Assembly: GCA_030060845.1 (NCBI GenBank)
Contig: CP094379.1
Coordinates: forward strand, 255,737-319,736
Direction of reading: 5' to 3'
From: Candidatus Midichloria sp.
GTDB taxonomy: Bacteria > Pseudomonadota > Alphaproteobacteria > Rickettsiales > Midichloriaceae
Length of the DNA stretch: 64,000 nucleotides
The notes beneath the pieces were generated by a model. It saw only the letters and a program-made list of their open reading frames with translations, was not told where the DNA came from and made no database searches. Below, one piece after another: positions 1 through 9,622 of the stretch (the first letter of the stretch is position 1; the number at the start of each line of letters is the position of its first letter). The translations under genes were made by a program, and so were the position numbers.

Positions 1-415
1 CAGTGAATTGTTAAAAAAAGCTCAACTATGGGATATATGTAGTTTCGAATTATTACATAGAGGGGGACCTAGAAAAATTGCAGAATTAACAAATAACTTT
101 TGCTTAGTTGTTTACAAATACAGGGTTTCTCATACTGGGGCTTATATGATTAACAGAAAAGCTACTCTACAGTTATTAAAATATTCATACAAAATTAAAA
201 TGCCAGTGGATCATTTCTTCACTAGAAATTGGGAGCTAGGTTTAAAATTTACTGGCGTGGAACCAAGAATAGTTCACCAACCGCTTGGAGATTCTTATAT
301 AAAAAATGATAAACCAAAGGCTGATTATACCTTTGGTATTATAATTCATAGAGCCGTATATGAAATAAAATCTGCCGTGATGCGTTTTACATATAGCTTC
401 TTATCATATCTTTAA
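1..415 (+). CDS. Glycosyltransferase family 25 (LPS biosynthesis), 3' part
   Basis: The frame is open to the left edge of the window, so this is the C-terminal part of a gene that starts outside it. The visible 130 or so residues include the block HTGAYMINRKATLQLLK followed by MPVDHFFTRNW, which is the pattern of family 25 glycosyltransferases that add sugars to lipooligosaccharide or surface glycans: an aromatic-Met/Ile-x-Arg-Lys-Ala stretch, then a Pro-Val-Asp-x-Phe/Tyr stretch. The protein ends with a basic C-terminus at a TAA. It would act on the cytoplasmic side of the inner membrane. The family call rests on motif recognition only; the acceptor sugar cannot be told. The catalytic N-terminal half is not visible, so the gene could be intact or damaged. 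Confidence 0.6.
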   Translation, partial: SELLKKAQLWDICSFELLHRGGPRKIAELTNNFCLVVYKYRVSHTGAYMINRKATLQLLKYSYKIKMPVDHFFTRNWELGLKFTGVEPRIVHQPLGDSYIKNDKPKADYTFGIIIHRAVYEIKSAVMRFTYSFLSYL

Positions 416-539
416 TAACCTCAGATATACAAATATTAGTTTGCCATCAAGAGCAACTATTTTACAAAATTACTCTATATTTCAATAATACCTCTTGATA
501 AAACGTTCTTTAGGTGCTATAAGCTGAATGCTAATTTAA

Positions 540-616
<77 letters not shown>

Positions 617-763
617 GATTCTACTATGGTTTACTAATTCTCTTAGTGCTACTTTAGAGATAAATTTTCAGCAACAACTATAAAACTGGATTAACTAATC
701 AATAACATTATTTGCCTTAATCTTTGAGATAGTAAAATGAAGTATTTTAACGCCTTCTACTTT

Positions 764-928
764 TCTTCTCTCTCATTCTTCTTATATCTGGCAGAAATTA
801 TCTAGGGTATAAAATGTAAGTTATGATACATCTCTTCATGTTGAGTATATATTTCTTAAGCAAATCTATCTCAACACTTAGCTCCTTGCAAAACTCTCTC
901 TCCTCAAACTTGCTACTCTCTTCTTATC
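764..928 (-). repeat. Dispersed 165-bp repeat, copy 1
   Basis: This stretch is the near-identical reverse complement of 53789-53954, and a diverged copy lies at 22530-22665. Read on the minus strand it contains a short frame with an acidic/basic, helix-like peptide, but there is no start or stop context to support a gene. All three copies lie beside broken genes or IS debris, so it may be part of a mobile element that I cannot name. The surrounding 617-763 bases show nothing recognisable. Confidence 0.75.
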
Positions 929-1130
929 TTTAAATTGCCCTCTTGTTGGTTCAACTTCTTCTGTATCTTCTTCTAAGTGCTTCTACTTGTTGTTGAACGG
1001 ACCGCCCCTCAGCTTTGGGCACAATCTCATGGTAAAGCAAGTTTCAACTGACTTTTATAAGATTCTGAAACTCTTTTTCTTTATCTTCAACTAGTATATT
1101 TCCTTCGTAAGCACCCAGAGAGTGTTAACA
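929..1130. other. Gene-poor stretch, no recognisable gene
   Basis: No frame here is long enough to support a gene. The minus strand shows short, mostly charged and glutamine-rich open pieces interrupted by stops, which could be remains of a coding sequence. I do not recognise a family. Confidence 0.3.
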
Positions 1131-1530
1131 ACCCTGAAGTTTTAATAAGAGATAAAGCAATAAATTCCAAAAAGTAGTATCAAGCTTCGTACTTTATTCG
1201 TATCACAGCCTTTATTTTCATCTTCTTATACCAGCACAATTTAGCATCTCCACCATCTCACTTGTTAATAAACAGGTTGAAACAAGAAAGGATTGTGATA
1301 TATTATCACCTAAAAAGGAAAAATGTTAGATCGCCTATACCAAGTATCAGAAGATCCATTTAACAAAGATATATTATCTACTAATAGTAGAAAAATTTAT
1401 TATGGCTGATTTTATACGCCTTAAAACAGAAGAAGATATCAAAAATAGATATAGTATTTTTCTGAACTTAACTACAGTAAAAGTGCACTGTCATGGAACG
1501 GGAGCTTTAAAAAAAGAGTAGGCAAAGTAC
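1131..1530. mobile_element. IS5-family element, scrambled remnant (copy A)
   Basis: The segment begins with the right end of the element in minus orientation (AGTGTTAACAACCCTGAAG at about 1131-1149, followed by the transposase C-terminal region). At about 1262 it switches to the left end in plus orientation (GGTTGAAACAAGAAAGG and the transposase start MLDRLYQVSED). Then comes a piece of the middle, ending near the HCHGTGAL stretch at about 1480-1510. Other copies in this window carry the same blocks in different orders. The open frame is broken many times and no active transposase can be made. The two end sequences share an AGTGTTARCAAYC core, probably the terminal inverted repeat. Confidence 0.75.
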
Positions 1531-1639
1531 AGTTTATAGTAAGCAGTAGCTATAATTAGAATATGATTTGATATTATTAGGCAAAAAATAAGATTTTGCA
1601 GCTTCCATACAATATTTATAGCAATACCCCAATGCATAT

Positions 1640-1970
1640 AGCTAGTGCTGATTTTTAACCATAGTGGTAAGCAAGATATAGCTCTAGTTCAAGCACAGTC
1701 TCCATATTACTTAGAGTTGGAGATGGAATTTTTGAAGCAGCAATAGGCTATAGTGCTGCTGCTCATAATATGAATAATGAGGAAGCTAGTATAGTGAGTT
1801 TCAATTCCTTCTCCAATTATCTTGCAATATTGTTAGGCAAAGGAGATGGAACGTTTCAAGCAAAACGAAATTATACTATTAGTGATAACAACACTATATT
1901 GGTAGCAGTAGGTGATTTTAATGGAGATGGTAAACTAAATACAGTAAATATTCCTCATTATGGTCTATAA
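1640..1970 (+). pseudogene. FG-GAP/VCBS repeat protein fragment (a)
   Basis: The plus strand encodes a tandem of calcium-binding propeller repeats: VGDGIFEAA at about 1710-1732, then LLGKGDGTFQAKRNY at about 1830-1875 and VAVGDFNGDGKLN at about 1903-1941. These are the blades of FG-GAP/VCBS surface proteins. The same frame runs from about 1703 to the stop at 1970, but upstream there are stops and no start or signal peptide, so this is a fragment. Five further fragments of the same kind lie elsewhere in the window, some next to IS5-family copies. The role of the parent protein is unknown; such proteins are usually exported and adhesive. Confidence 0.7.
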
Positions 1971-2212
1971 ATTACCATCATCTAACAGTACATTAACCCT
2001 CACTCCCCTGTCATGAGTTCTAATCAATTGATGAATTATGGGCCTAGAGGTTAATCCACAAGCCTGGAGGTGAAACTAGATTTTGCTTTAACAATTTTGT
2101 TTGCCAGTCAATTTACTCATTGTGATTAATTAAAAAATATATTGGAACAGAATATTGAATATTTGATATCAGGTTAAAGTTTCTAAAATTACTTTCATGT
2201 TCCAGCATTATG

Positions 2213-2221
2213 TGCTATAAT
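2213..2221 (+). promoter_or_regulatory. Extended -10 promoter of carD
   Basis: TGCTATAAT is a perfect extended -10 element (TGn plus TATAAT). Transcription would start near 2228, giving a leader of about 30 nt before the GTG start of carD. No good -35 box is seen, which is acceptable for the extended -10 type. Confidence 0.5.
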
Positions 2222-2257
2222 ACAATCATTCAATAATCTAATTAACGGTGTTGGCTT

Positions 2258-2770
2258 GTGAGTAGACCTTCTAAGAATATAGCCTTTAAAATTGGTGATA
2301 CGGTTGTTTACCCTTCCCATGGTGTTGGACAAATCACAGCAGAAGAAATTCAAGTAGTTGCTGGTTGTGAAATGCCTCTTTATGTCATATCTTTTGTTAA
2401 AGATAAAATGATCCTAAGAGTGCCAAAATCAAGAGCTATAAAGACTGGTTTAAGGCATCTTACCTCGAGCAGTGACTTTGAAGAAGCAATATCTGTGTTA
2501 AAACAAAAGGCTAAAGCTACAAAAGGAATGTGGAGTAAAAGAGCGCAAGAATATGAACAAAAAATCAATTCTGGAAATATAATTCGGATAGCAGAAGTAT
2601 TAAGAGATCTGCATAAAAATGTGGGAGAAGCAGATAGATCTTATAGCGAGCGAGTAATTTATGAAGCTGCCCTAGAAAGACTCTCAAATGAGTATGCTGC
2701 TTCCATTGGCCTTGAAAAGGATGATGCACATGCAAAATTAATAGAGTTACTTGATTATTACAAAATTTAA
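2258..2770 (+). CDS. carD: CarD/CdnL family RNA polymerase-binding regulator
   Basis: CarD-type proteins bind the beta subunit of RNA polymerase and stabilise open promoter complexes, typically at rRNA and housekeeping promoters. The 170-residue protein has the family's layout: an N-terminal RNAP-interaction domain (about residues 8-65) opening with the diagnostic FKIGDTVVYPSHGVGQI stretch, and a helical DNA-contact domain behind it containing KGMWSKRAQEYEQKI. The GTG at 2258 fits the start of the family's conserved region, and a strong extended -10 lies just upstream. A terminator follows at once, so the gene is monocistronic. Length and motifs are normal and it should be functional. Confidence 0.93.
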   Translation: MSRPSKNIAFKIGDTVVYPSHGVGQITAEEIQVVAGCEMPLYVISFVKDKMILRVPKSRAIKTGLRHLTSSSDFEEAISVLKQKAKATKGMWSKRAQEYEQKINSGNIIRIAEVLRDLHKNVGEADRSYSERVIYEAALERLSNEYAASIGLEKDDAHAKLIELLDYYKI

Positions 2771-2777
2771 AATAAAT

Positions 2778-2804
2778 AAAGCCACTTCTACTAGAAGTGG
2801 CTTT
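2778..2804. terminator. Bidirectional rho-independent terminator
   Basis: A perfect 12-bp inverted repeat (AAAGCCACTTCT / AGAAGTGGCTTT) with a 3-nt loop lies 7 bases after the carD stop. With A-rich and T-rich flanks it can end transcripts from both sides, that is carD and the minus-strand pseudogene that converges from the right. Confidence 0.9.
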
Positions 2805-2822
2805 ATCTTTACTTTAATAACC

Positions 2823-5248
2823 TTATCTAAACAATACTTGAATTAATCTAGCAGGTTTATCGCGTGTGCTGCTTAGTACATAAGCACCAGCTTCAATTTT
2901 ATTAGAGTTTTCAGTATACTTAGCAAATTCCAGGTGTAAATATCAACGTTTTTCATCACATCAAGAGCAGATGCTGACGCTGCTAGAGTCTGCAACAATC
3001 CACCAATATCAGCTCTAGCTGAAATTACTGTCATTAATGCAGCATTGAGAACTTTAGAAGCATTTCTCATCTCGCCAGTGCTTCCTATACTTAATTTTTC
3101 ATTATTGAACAGTGTGCTTGCATCATTTGTAAAATCAACATCCTTACCAAAAGTCAAGACTATTTTTGAGTTACTGTCTTTTTCTTTAACAAGTTCAATT
3201 TTTTCACCAACGTTTATAGAACTACTAAGAACTCCTGCCCTATTTTTAAACACTTTACCATCACTGGTTTTAATAGTAAATAGATGCATCACCGGTAGAT
3301 TGAGCACTTTCAGCTTCAACTGAAGCCACATTAAGATCTTTTAGATAACTAGGAGGGCAATAAAAACTAGGTAAGCTGACATATTGTCAATGCTTGAATC
3401 TGGAGTTGAGCTAAAGCTAGAAATTTCTCGTTGTTGGTAAAACTTTTTTCTAACTGTTCAAATGCCATATCCATAGCCACAGCAAACTTAGTAGCATCCT
3501 CAGCAGAGTTAACATCAAATCCGCGACCACCACCTAAAGAAATTGTGAAGTAACTTCCAAGATTTTTATTTGATTGCATAACGATTTTTGTATCCATAAT
3601 ATAGTTAGTTCCTCAACTATTCCTTCATACATATAATCGCCAACAGATAATTGTAACTTAACTCTATTAGAATCTTCAGAAAATGTCTTAAAGCCTTTTA
3701 ATTGACCTAGAAAGTCCGGATTATTATTTATATTTGAAAGGTTCAAATCATCAGAAAATCCACTAGCAAGTTTTAATACAGCAGTTATAGTTGCAGATGC
3801 GGTAACAACTGGCTCTTCCATAATTATAGTAGTATCATTGTAATCAGCAGAGAATACTTTACTACTAATTCTCAATTGATTTTCTACTGCAGTTCCAGTC
3901 CAGTATCCGATGCTACAGCTCTAGTTTCAAATATGCAATTAGATAAGCTTAGATCTTTTGTGAAGAGTTTAAGAATATAGCTATATTCTTTAAAGTTTGA
4001 ACCTGATCGCCAGATTTTAGCTGTATTTCACTACTAAGATCTTTAATTTGTGCTCTTAAAATGAATTCCCTGCCGCCAAATTCAATTTTTGATCCTTCAA
4101 CTAAAGTTGCATTATCAACTTTAACAAACCCAGTTATAGCAGAAACTCCACCCACAGATTTAATTAAAGCATCAGCTTTTACCCCGCCAGATACAAAAAT
4201 ATTACTAACGCCAAGTGAACCAACTGCTGCAACATTGTTATTGCAGCAGACTCCACCTCTCCTTTATTCAAATCTTTAACTAAGAAGTTACCAACATTAC
4301 CTTGTTTTTTAGATTTAAATTCAACAACAGTAAAATCTGCTGACTCAACGGCTGCAGCTAATATGGAAGCCGTATCTCTTTGAAGATTGCAATAAAAACT
4401 GTGTGTAGCAGCATTTTGGAACAATTTAGCAATATTACCTGCAAGATCTGTTAGATTAGCATTCACAGTAACTCTCCCCACCCATTACAACAGAATTATT
4501 TGCAGAATAAGATTCAGCTAGAGAAGTAGCACTAATTTCAATAATACCTGTGCCAACTTGCAATGATTTAAGTTGATCAGCTAATTTAGCAGTATTACCC
4601 GCTTTTACACTAGCTTTAAATGATACACCGCCTGGCTGTCCAGTAGAGGTTCTGTTTAAGATTAATTTTGCTTCATCCACTCTATCACCAGCAGGGACAA
4701 CGATTGCTTGAAAAGTACTTCTTAATACTGGGTTAACACTAATTGCATTAACAAATGCTTGTGCTCTTCCTTTTGCATCTAAAGCTGAATTATTACTTAT
4801 GGTAATAGCAGTATCAGTATTTGCAGTAGCAGCACCTATATAGATTTCTTCCAATTTAAATAAGTCTACTTTTTCTATAGTGCCTTTTTTAAAAGTAATT
4901 ACAGCTTCATCTGCACCATATAATTTTTCAAATTTAGAAGCGCCAACAGCTGGAACAGGATTAACCTTAAAGCCTTCTATAATAGTTTTAAACAGCATCA
5001 GCACTAAAAAGCCCTAGCTTATTACAGAGCATCCATAGCTGCATCAATTGTAGCTTTAGCAGCTTATAGCAGTAATGGATGGATTAGATTTTGCTATAAC
5101 ACCAACCTGGGTTGCTTTTATAGCAATATCATTTATCTTAATATTATCAACTGTATTAAAAGCGTGTTTTAAAGAGCTATAAGATTTAGTAATATTAGAA
5201 ACACCAGTTTGTATCAGTTTCCAAGTTACTTATTATATTAAAAGCCAT
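2823..5248 (-). pseudogene. Large frameshifted pseudogene, possibly flagellin-like
   Basis: Six open pieces in alternating frames read leftward from an ATG near 5248 to a TAA at 2823: 5004-4456, 4481-4179, 4155-3949, 3875-3534, 3597-3367 and 3331-2873. Their ends meet or overlap so that the protein can be followed across at least five frameshifts. The text is rich in Ala, Ser, Val and Thr with few Cys, as in filament or surface proteins. The C-terminal region contains LNAALMTVISARADIG followed by a helical stretch and a final LIQVLFR; in flagellins a similar A-L-x-x-V-x-S-A-R-x-x-x-G helix and a final Leu-rich motif form the D0/D1 domains. I see no clear flagellin N-terminus, so it could instead be another exported repeat protein. 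It is certainly not expressed as one polypeptide. Confidence 0.45.
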
Positions 5249-5336
5249 GAACAACTTGCAAGGTAATTTTTACGATAATATAAATGTATTCTCTATTACT
5301 ATTGTTTTGCAAAGAATAAAAAATTTTAGTTTAACT

Positions 5337-7790
5337 TTATTGAGAGAGCTGTTGCAAGATTTCACAAGCTCTTTTGATTACTTCTTTTGGCATACCAGAC
5401 AGCTCAGCAACATGGATGCCATAAGATTTATTAGCTCTACCTTCCGCAACTTTATGCAAGAAGACTATCTTACCATCCCATTCCTGAGCAAGCACATTAT
5501 AACATTTAAGCAATGGTAACGTCTCTTCAAGCGAGTTTAATTCGTGGTAATGAGTAGCAAACAATACTTTACTCTGATTAACGTTATGCAAATACTCAAT
5601 AACAGACCACGCAATAGAAAGACCATCATACGTTGAGGTGCCACGTCCTATTTCATCTAATATTACTAAAGAATTCTTTGTAGCATTATTTAAAATATAA
5701 GCAGTTTCAAGCATCTCCGCCATGAATGTTGATTGGCCTGAAGATATATTATCCCCTGACCCAATTCTACTAAATATTTTATCTACTATCCCTATATGAG
5801 CTTCAGAAGCTGGAACAAAACTGCCAATTTGGGCCATAATTGCAATAATGGCATTTTGCCTTAAGAAAGTACTTTTACCAGCCATATTAGGACCAGTAAT
5901 AAGCCAAAAATTGTTATTCGCATCTAATATACAATCATTATTTGTAAATTGTCCTTTTGGCATTAGTAATTCAACTACTGGGTGTCTGCCTCCTTTAATG
6001 ATAAAATTTCCTCCATAATTAACTATTGGTTTAACATAATTATTCTGTTTGGCAAGCTCTGCCATAGATGCTAAAAAATCAAGACGCGCAATAGTGACTG
6101 CTGATAATACAATGCTATCTGCTTTTGCGATAGCTAATTCACAAAGTTCTTCAAATATACTTGCCTCAAGCTGCATGGCCTTTTCATCACAGACCAATAG
6201 CTCATTCTCTAATTTTTTTAAATCTTCAGTAATATACCTAGTAACATTTCCCAGAGATTGACGATGAATAAATTTATCAGAATTAATTTTATTATTATTA
6301 GATGAAGTAACTTCAACGAAGTATCCTATGACATTGTTTTTTTGTATTTTTAAATTATTAATACCCGTCTCAAAACGATATTGATCGCGTAACTCACCTA
6401 TCTTTAAATTAATATTGCTTTTGAAGTTTATAAGATTATCTAATTGAGGCGAGTACCCTGGTCTTATATACCCACCATCTTTAATACTTATAGGCAATTC
6501 TGGATTTAAGGCCTCTTTTAATTTCTCAATTAAATCGTGAAACAAAGCTAATTGCGGTAACTTAGAATCTAAATAATCATTCAAGCTTTCTTTATTGCAT
6601 TGAAGCAGCTCCGCTACTTGATTTGAAATATAGACTCCTTCTTTTATAGAATTTAAATCTTTAGGAGTGCACCTTCTTGAGTAAATTCTTGATAACGCTC
6701 TTTCAATATCAGGAAAGTTTGACATTATTTTTCTTAAAGATGCTCTTAATCCCTCATTATTGAAAAATACTTCTACTGCACTTAAGCGCTGATTAATTGT
6801 TTTTTCATCGATCAAAGGAAAATTTAATTGCCTAGATAAAAGTCGGGCCCCTGTTGCCGTCACAGTCTTATCAATTACCTCTAATAAGCTATTGTTTTTT
6901 CCTCCCAAAATATTTTTTTCTATTTCGAGGTGCTTTTTTGTTGTTGGATCAATTAATAGAAACTTATCTTGATTAATCTTTTTTAATTTCGATAGATATG
7001 GCAGACTATGTTTTTGAGTATATTGTATATATTCCAATAAACAACCAGCAGCCGCAATTTCTTGGAGAGCAAAATGATCAAAACCTGTTAAAGAATTAAT
7101 TTTAAAAAAATTCAATAATCTAGCTTGAGTTCTTTTTAAATCAAATAGACTATGGGGCTTTGGAATAACAAAGTTTAATACTGATAATGCATCACGTATT
7201 TGTTCATCTTTAAGCATTATATCATCTACTATCACTTCTTGAGGAGATAAATTGCTTAGTAAAGCACTAATTGCACTCTCGTTAATCGTTGAGACGTTAA
7301 ATTCACCAGTAGAAATCTCAACCCATGCAACTGCTATGTCATCTTTGAAACTAGTAATAGCCGCTAAGTAATTATTATTCTTAGGGCTAAGCAACGCATC
7401 TTCCATAAGGGTACCAGGAGTAATTATTCTTACCACCTCCCGCCTTACTACCGCTTTGTATGATCTTTTTTTAGCCTCCTGTGGAGTTTCAAGCTGCTCG
7501 CAAATAGCCACTGAAAATCCTTTTTTAATAAGCTTTTGCAAATATATTGCTGCAGCATGAAAGGGCACACCACACATTGGAATATTTTGTCCATCCTGTT
7601 GCCCTCTTTTAGTAAGTGCTATATCGAGAATTGGTGCTGCAATTACCGCATCTTCAAAAAATAATTCATAAAAATCACCCATGCGATAAAAAAGTAATTG
7701 ATCCCTATGTTGTGACTTAATTGACAAATATTGCTGCATCATTGGAGTAATTGCGTTATACTCCAGTTCTTTAAAAATTGAATTATTCAT
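5337..7790 (-). CDS. mutS: DNA mismatch repair protein MutS
   Basis: MutS recognises base mismatches and small loops and recruits MutL. The reading frame gives about 817 residues, typical of MutS1. The N-terminal mismatch-binding domain begins with TPMMQQYLSIK and has YELFFEDA containing the Phe-x-Glu-type contact region. The C-terminal ATPase has the P-loop GPNMAGKSTFLRQ at about residue 632, the Walker B region VILDEIGRGTSTYDG at about 705-715 and FATHYHEL after it. I chose the ATG at 7790, which begins MNNSIF; in-frame TTG 7802 and GTG 7796 are possible alternatives. It lies 16 bases after ksgA on the same strand and the two are probably co-transcribed. No MutL is in view. The gene looks intact. 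Confidence 0.95.
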   Translation of the reverse strand: MNNSIFKELEYNAITPMMQQYLSIKSQHRDQLLFYRMGDFYELFFEDAVIAAPILDIALTKRGQQDGQNIPMCGVPFHAAAIYLQKLIKKGFSVAICEQLETPQEAKKRSYKAVVRREVVRIITPGTLMEDALLSPKNNNYLAAITSFKDDIAVAWVEISTGEFNVSTINESAISALLSNLSPQEVIVDDIMLKDEQIRDALSVLNFVIPKPHSLFDLKRTQARLLNFFKINSLTGFDHFALQEIAAAGCLLEYIQYTQKHSLPYLSKLKKINQDKFLLIDPTTKKHLEIEKNILGGKNNSLLEVIDKTVTATGARLLSRQLNFPLIDEKTINQRLSAVEVFFNNEGLRASLRKIMSNFPDIERALSRIYSRRCTPKDLNSIKEGVYISNQVAELLQCNKESLNDYLDSKLPQLALFHDLIEKLKEALNPELPISIKDGGYIRPGYSPQLDNLINFKSNINLKIGELRDQYRFETGINNLKIQKNNVIGYFVEVTSSNNNKINSDKFIHRQSLGNVTRYITEDLKKLENELLVCDEKAMQLEASIFEELCELAIAKADSIVLSAVTIARLDFLASMAELAKQNNYVKPIVNYGGNFIIKGGRHPVVELLMPKGQFTNNDCILDANNNFWLITGPNMAGKSTFLRQNAIIAIMAQIGSFVPASEAHIGIVDKIFSRIGSGDNISSGQSTFMAEMLETAYILNNATKNSLVILDEIGRGTSTYDGLSIAWSVIEYLHNVNQSKVLFATHYHELNSLEETLPLLKCYNVLAQEWDGKIVFLHKVAEGRANKSYGIHVAELSGMPKEVIKRACEILQQLSQ

Positions 7791-7806
7791 ATCCACACAC
7801 AAAATA

Positions 7807-8622
7807 TTATTTCCACAATAAATTAGCTAATTTACAAAACTGATCAATAGAGAGTTCTTCAGCTCTTGAAGTTGGCAAAATTCCATACTCTTCAAATACT
7901 TTATTTACCTCCTCTCTAAAAGCTAATTTTGAGTTATTACGTAGCATTTTTCTTTTTTGAGCAAAAGCCATTTTTAAAAATGGCTTAAGTTTTTCTAAGG
8001 TACAATCATATAAAGGTTGATTGTGAGGTATAAGATTTACAACGGAAGAGGTGACCTTTGGAGCTGGCCAAAAAGCCTCAACAGGCACATTAAATAACTT
8101 TTCTGTATAACAGAGCCACTGACATATAACACTTAAGCTCCCGTAATCTGAGGTACTTCTATTAGCCACAATTCTATCAACAACTTCTTTTTGTAACATC
8201 AATGTAAAACTAGAAAATAAATTAATTTTTTTGAGCCACTTAATTAGCAATGCAGTTCCTATGTTATAAGGCAGGTTAGCAACCACTTTTATTTTTTCAT
8301 TAGATTCAAAAAGCTCCTCTTCATTAATTTTAAGAGCATCTGCATTTATTATCTTTAAATTTGGATATTGATTCTTTAATAATTTCAAACTTGCAATACA
8401 ATTTTTATCAAATTCAACAGCTATAACTTTTTTAGCACGTGCCTTGAGCAATTCTCTTGTCATATTTCCAATGCCTGGGCCAATTTCTAAAACTGCAGCC
8501 TCACTAACATTCGCCATAGAAACAATATTTGCCATAACACTTTCATCCGTTAAAAAGTTCTGCCCTAATTTTTTAGTTGGAATAATGTTATAATTTGTAG
8601 CTATCTTTTTTATATAATTCAT
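7807..8622 (-). CDS. ksgA: 16S rRNA adenine N6-dimethyltransferase KsgA/RsmA
   Basis: The enzyme dimethylates two adjacent adenines near the 3' end of 16S rRNA during late small-subunit assembly, using S-adenosylmethionine. The 271-residue protein has the standard motif order: KKLGQNFL at residues 17-24, the SAM-binding loop EIGPGIGNMT at 46-55, the acidic residue in VIAVEFD near 70 and the catalytic motif NLPYN at 116-120. The ATG at 8622 puts the motifs at normal distances. The gene diverges from ilvE with about 110 bases between them and is followed directly by mutS. In many proteobacteria ksgA sits with lptD and surA; here those genes are two genes away on the other strand. Confidence 0.95.
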   Translation of the reverse strand: MNYIKKIATNYNIIPTKKLGQNFLTDESVMANIVSMANVSEAAVLEIGPGIGNMTRELLKARAKKVIAVEFDKNCIASLKLLKNQYPNLKIINADALKINEEELFESNEKIKVVANLPYNIGTALLIKWLKKINLFSSFTLMLQKEVVDRIVANRSTSDYGSLSVICQWLCYTEKLFNVPVEAFWPAPKVTSSVVNLIPHNQPLYDCTLEKLKPFLKMAFAQKRKMLRNNSKLAFREEVNKVFEEYGILPTSRAEELSIDQFCKLANLLWK

Positions 8623-8734
8623 ATTTTACTATAATTATAATTGCTAGATTTGAAGCTATATAGTATTTGGAAATAAAAAGTTTTTATATTTTAAACTTTC
8701 ATGGAAAATTTAGCAACTCATAAAAGATTTTTTT

Positions 8735-9622
8735 ATGGTATCACTTGAAGAAATGAACGGATATATATGGTGGAATGGCAAATTTATAGAATGGCAGAAT
8801 GCTAAAATTCCTTTAACAGCTCATTCATTACATTACGCAGGCACTGTCTTTGAGGGTATAAGGATATATAATAAAAAGCCTTTTAAGCAATTAGAACATT
8901 ATAAAAGACTACTAAAATCTGCTGAAGCCATGGGTTATATTATCCCATATGCTCTAGAATTATTATGCGATGTAACTAATAACTTAATAGAAATTAATAA
9001 CCTCACCGCAGGTTATATCAGGCCTTTTGCATGGAGAGGTGGAGAAGAACATCACATAAGAGGAATGAATTGCAAAATACATACTGCTATTATTGCTTAT
9101 AACCCCTTTACTGGGAAAAAGAGACCAAATATAGGGCTTAGGTTAGAAATCTCTAAATGGAAAAAGATTCCTGAGAGCGCTGCGCCCTTGCATAGCAAGG
9201 CTTCTGGGCTATATATGATGGCAACTATTATACAAAATGAAGCAACAAAAAACGGTTTTGATGATGCAATTATGCTGGATCAAAATGGCTTTCTAACTGA
9301 AGGCACAACCTCTAATTTCTTTTTCATAAAAGATAATATAATCCATACTCCTATAGCTGATAATTTTTTGAATGGAATTACTAGACAAACAGTTATTAAT
9401 GAAGTTGCTGACAAATTAAAGCTAAAAGTAATAGAAAATAAATTTAAAATAGAAGATTTAAAGGATGCTCAAGCTGCATTTCTGACTGGTACTGCGGCTG
9501 GAGTTTTAAAAATTGCCAGTATTTATAGTCATGAACATAAAAAATCTTTTGAATTTTCTATTGCTGATACTCTATTAGAAAATATTATATATACCTATAA
9601 TAAAATAGTTGGAGCTTACTAA
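8735..9622 (+). CDS. ilvE: Branched-chain amino acid aminotransferase (class IV)
   Basis: This is a PLP-dependent fold-type IV transaminase that interconverts Leu, Ile and Val with their 2-oxo acids. The 295-residue protein opens with IWWNGKFIEW and THALHY-like HSLHYAGTVFEGIR (residues 31-43). It carries the PLP-binding lysine K155 in HSKASGLY and the phosphate-binding LTEGTTSNFF (about 187-196), the branched-chain type signature. Length is normal. The ATG at 8735 is used; ATG 8753 is a possible later start. The gene ends at the base before the lptD start, so translation is coupled. With no branched-chain biosynthesis operon in view, it may serve salvage or nitrogen balance. Confidence 0.88.
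   Translation: MVSLEEMNGYIWWNGKFIEWQNAKIPLTAHSLHYAGTVFEGIRIYNKKPFKQLEHYKRLLKSAEAMGYIIPYALELLCDVTNNLIEINNLTAGYIRPFAWRGGEEHHIRGMNCKIHTAIIAYNPFTGKKRPNIGLRLEISKWKKIPESAAPLHSKASGLYMMATIIQNEATKNGFDDAIMLDQNGFLTEGTTSNFFFIKDNIIHTPIADNFLNGITRQTVINEVADKLKLKVIENKFKIEDLKDAQAAFLTGTAAGVLKIASIYSHEHKKSFEFSIADTLLENIIYTYNKIVGAY

Noticed and set aside
2258-5248. Widespread sequencing error as the explanation for all frameshifts
   Set aside because: Intact genes up to about 2.5 kb (mutS, maeB, lptD, nuoG) have no shift, whereas pseudogenes carry many shifts plus nonsense codons, missing segments and substituted catalytic residues. Error remains possible only for single-shift cases such as ccmH and perhaps zapA.
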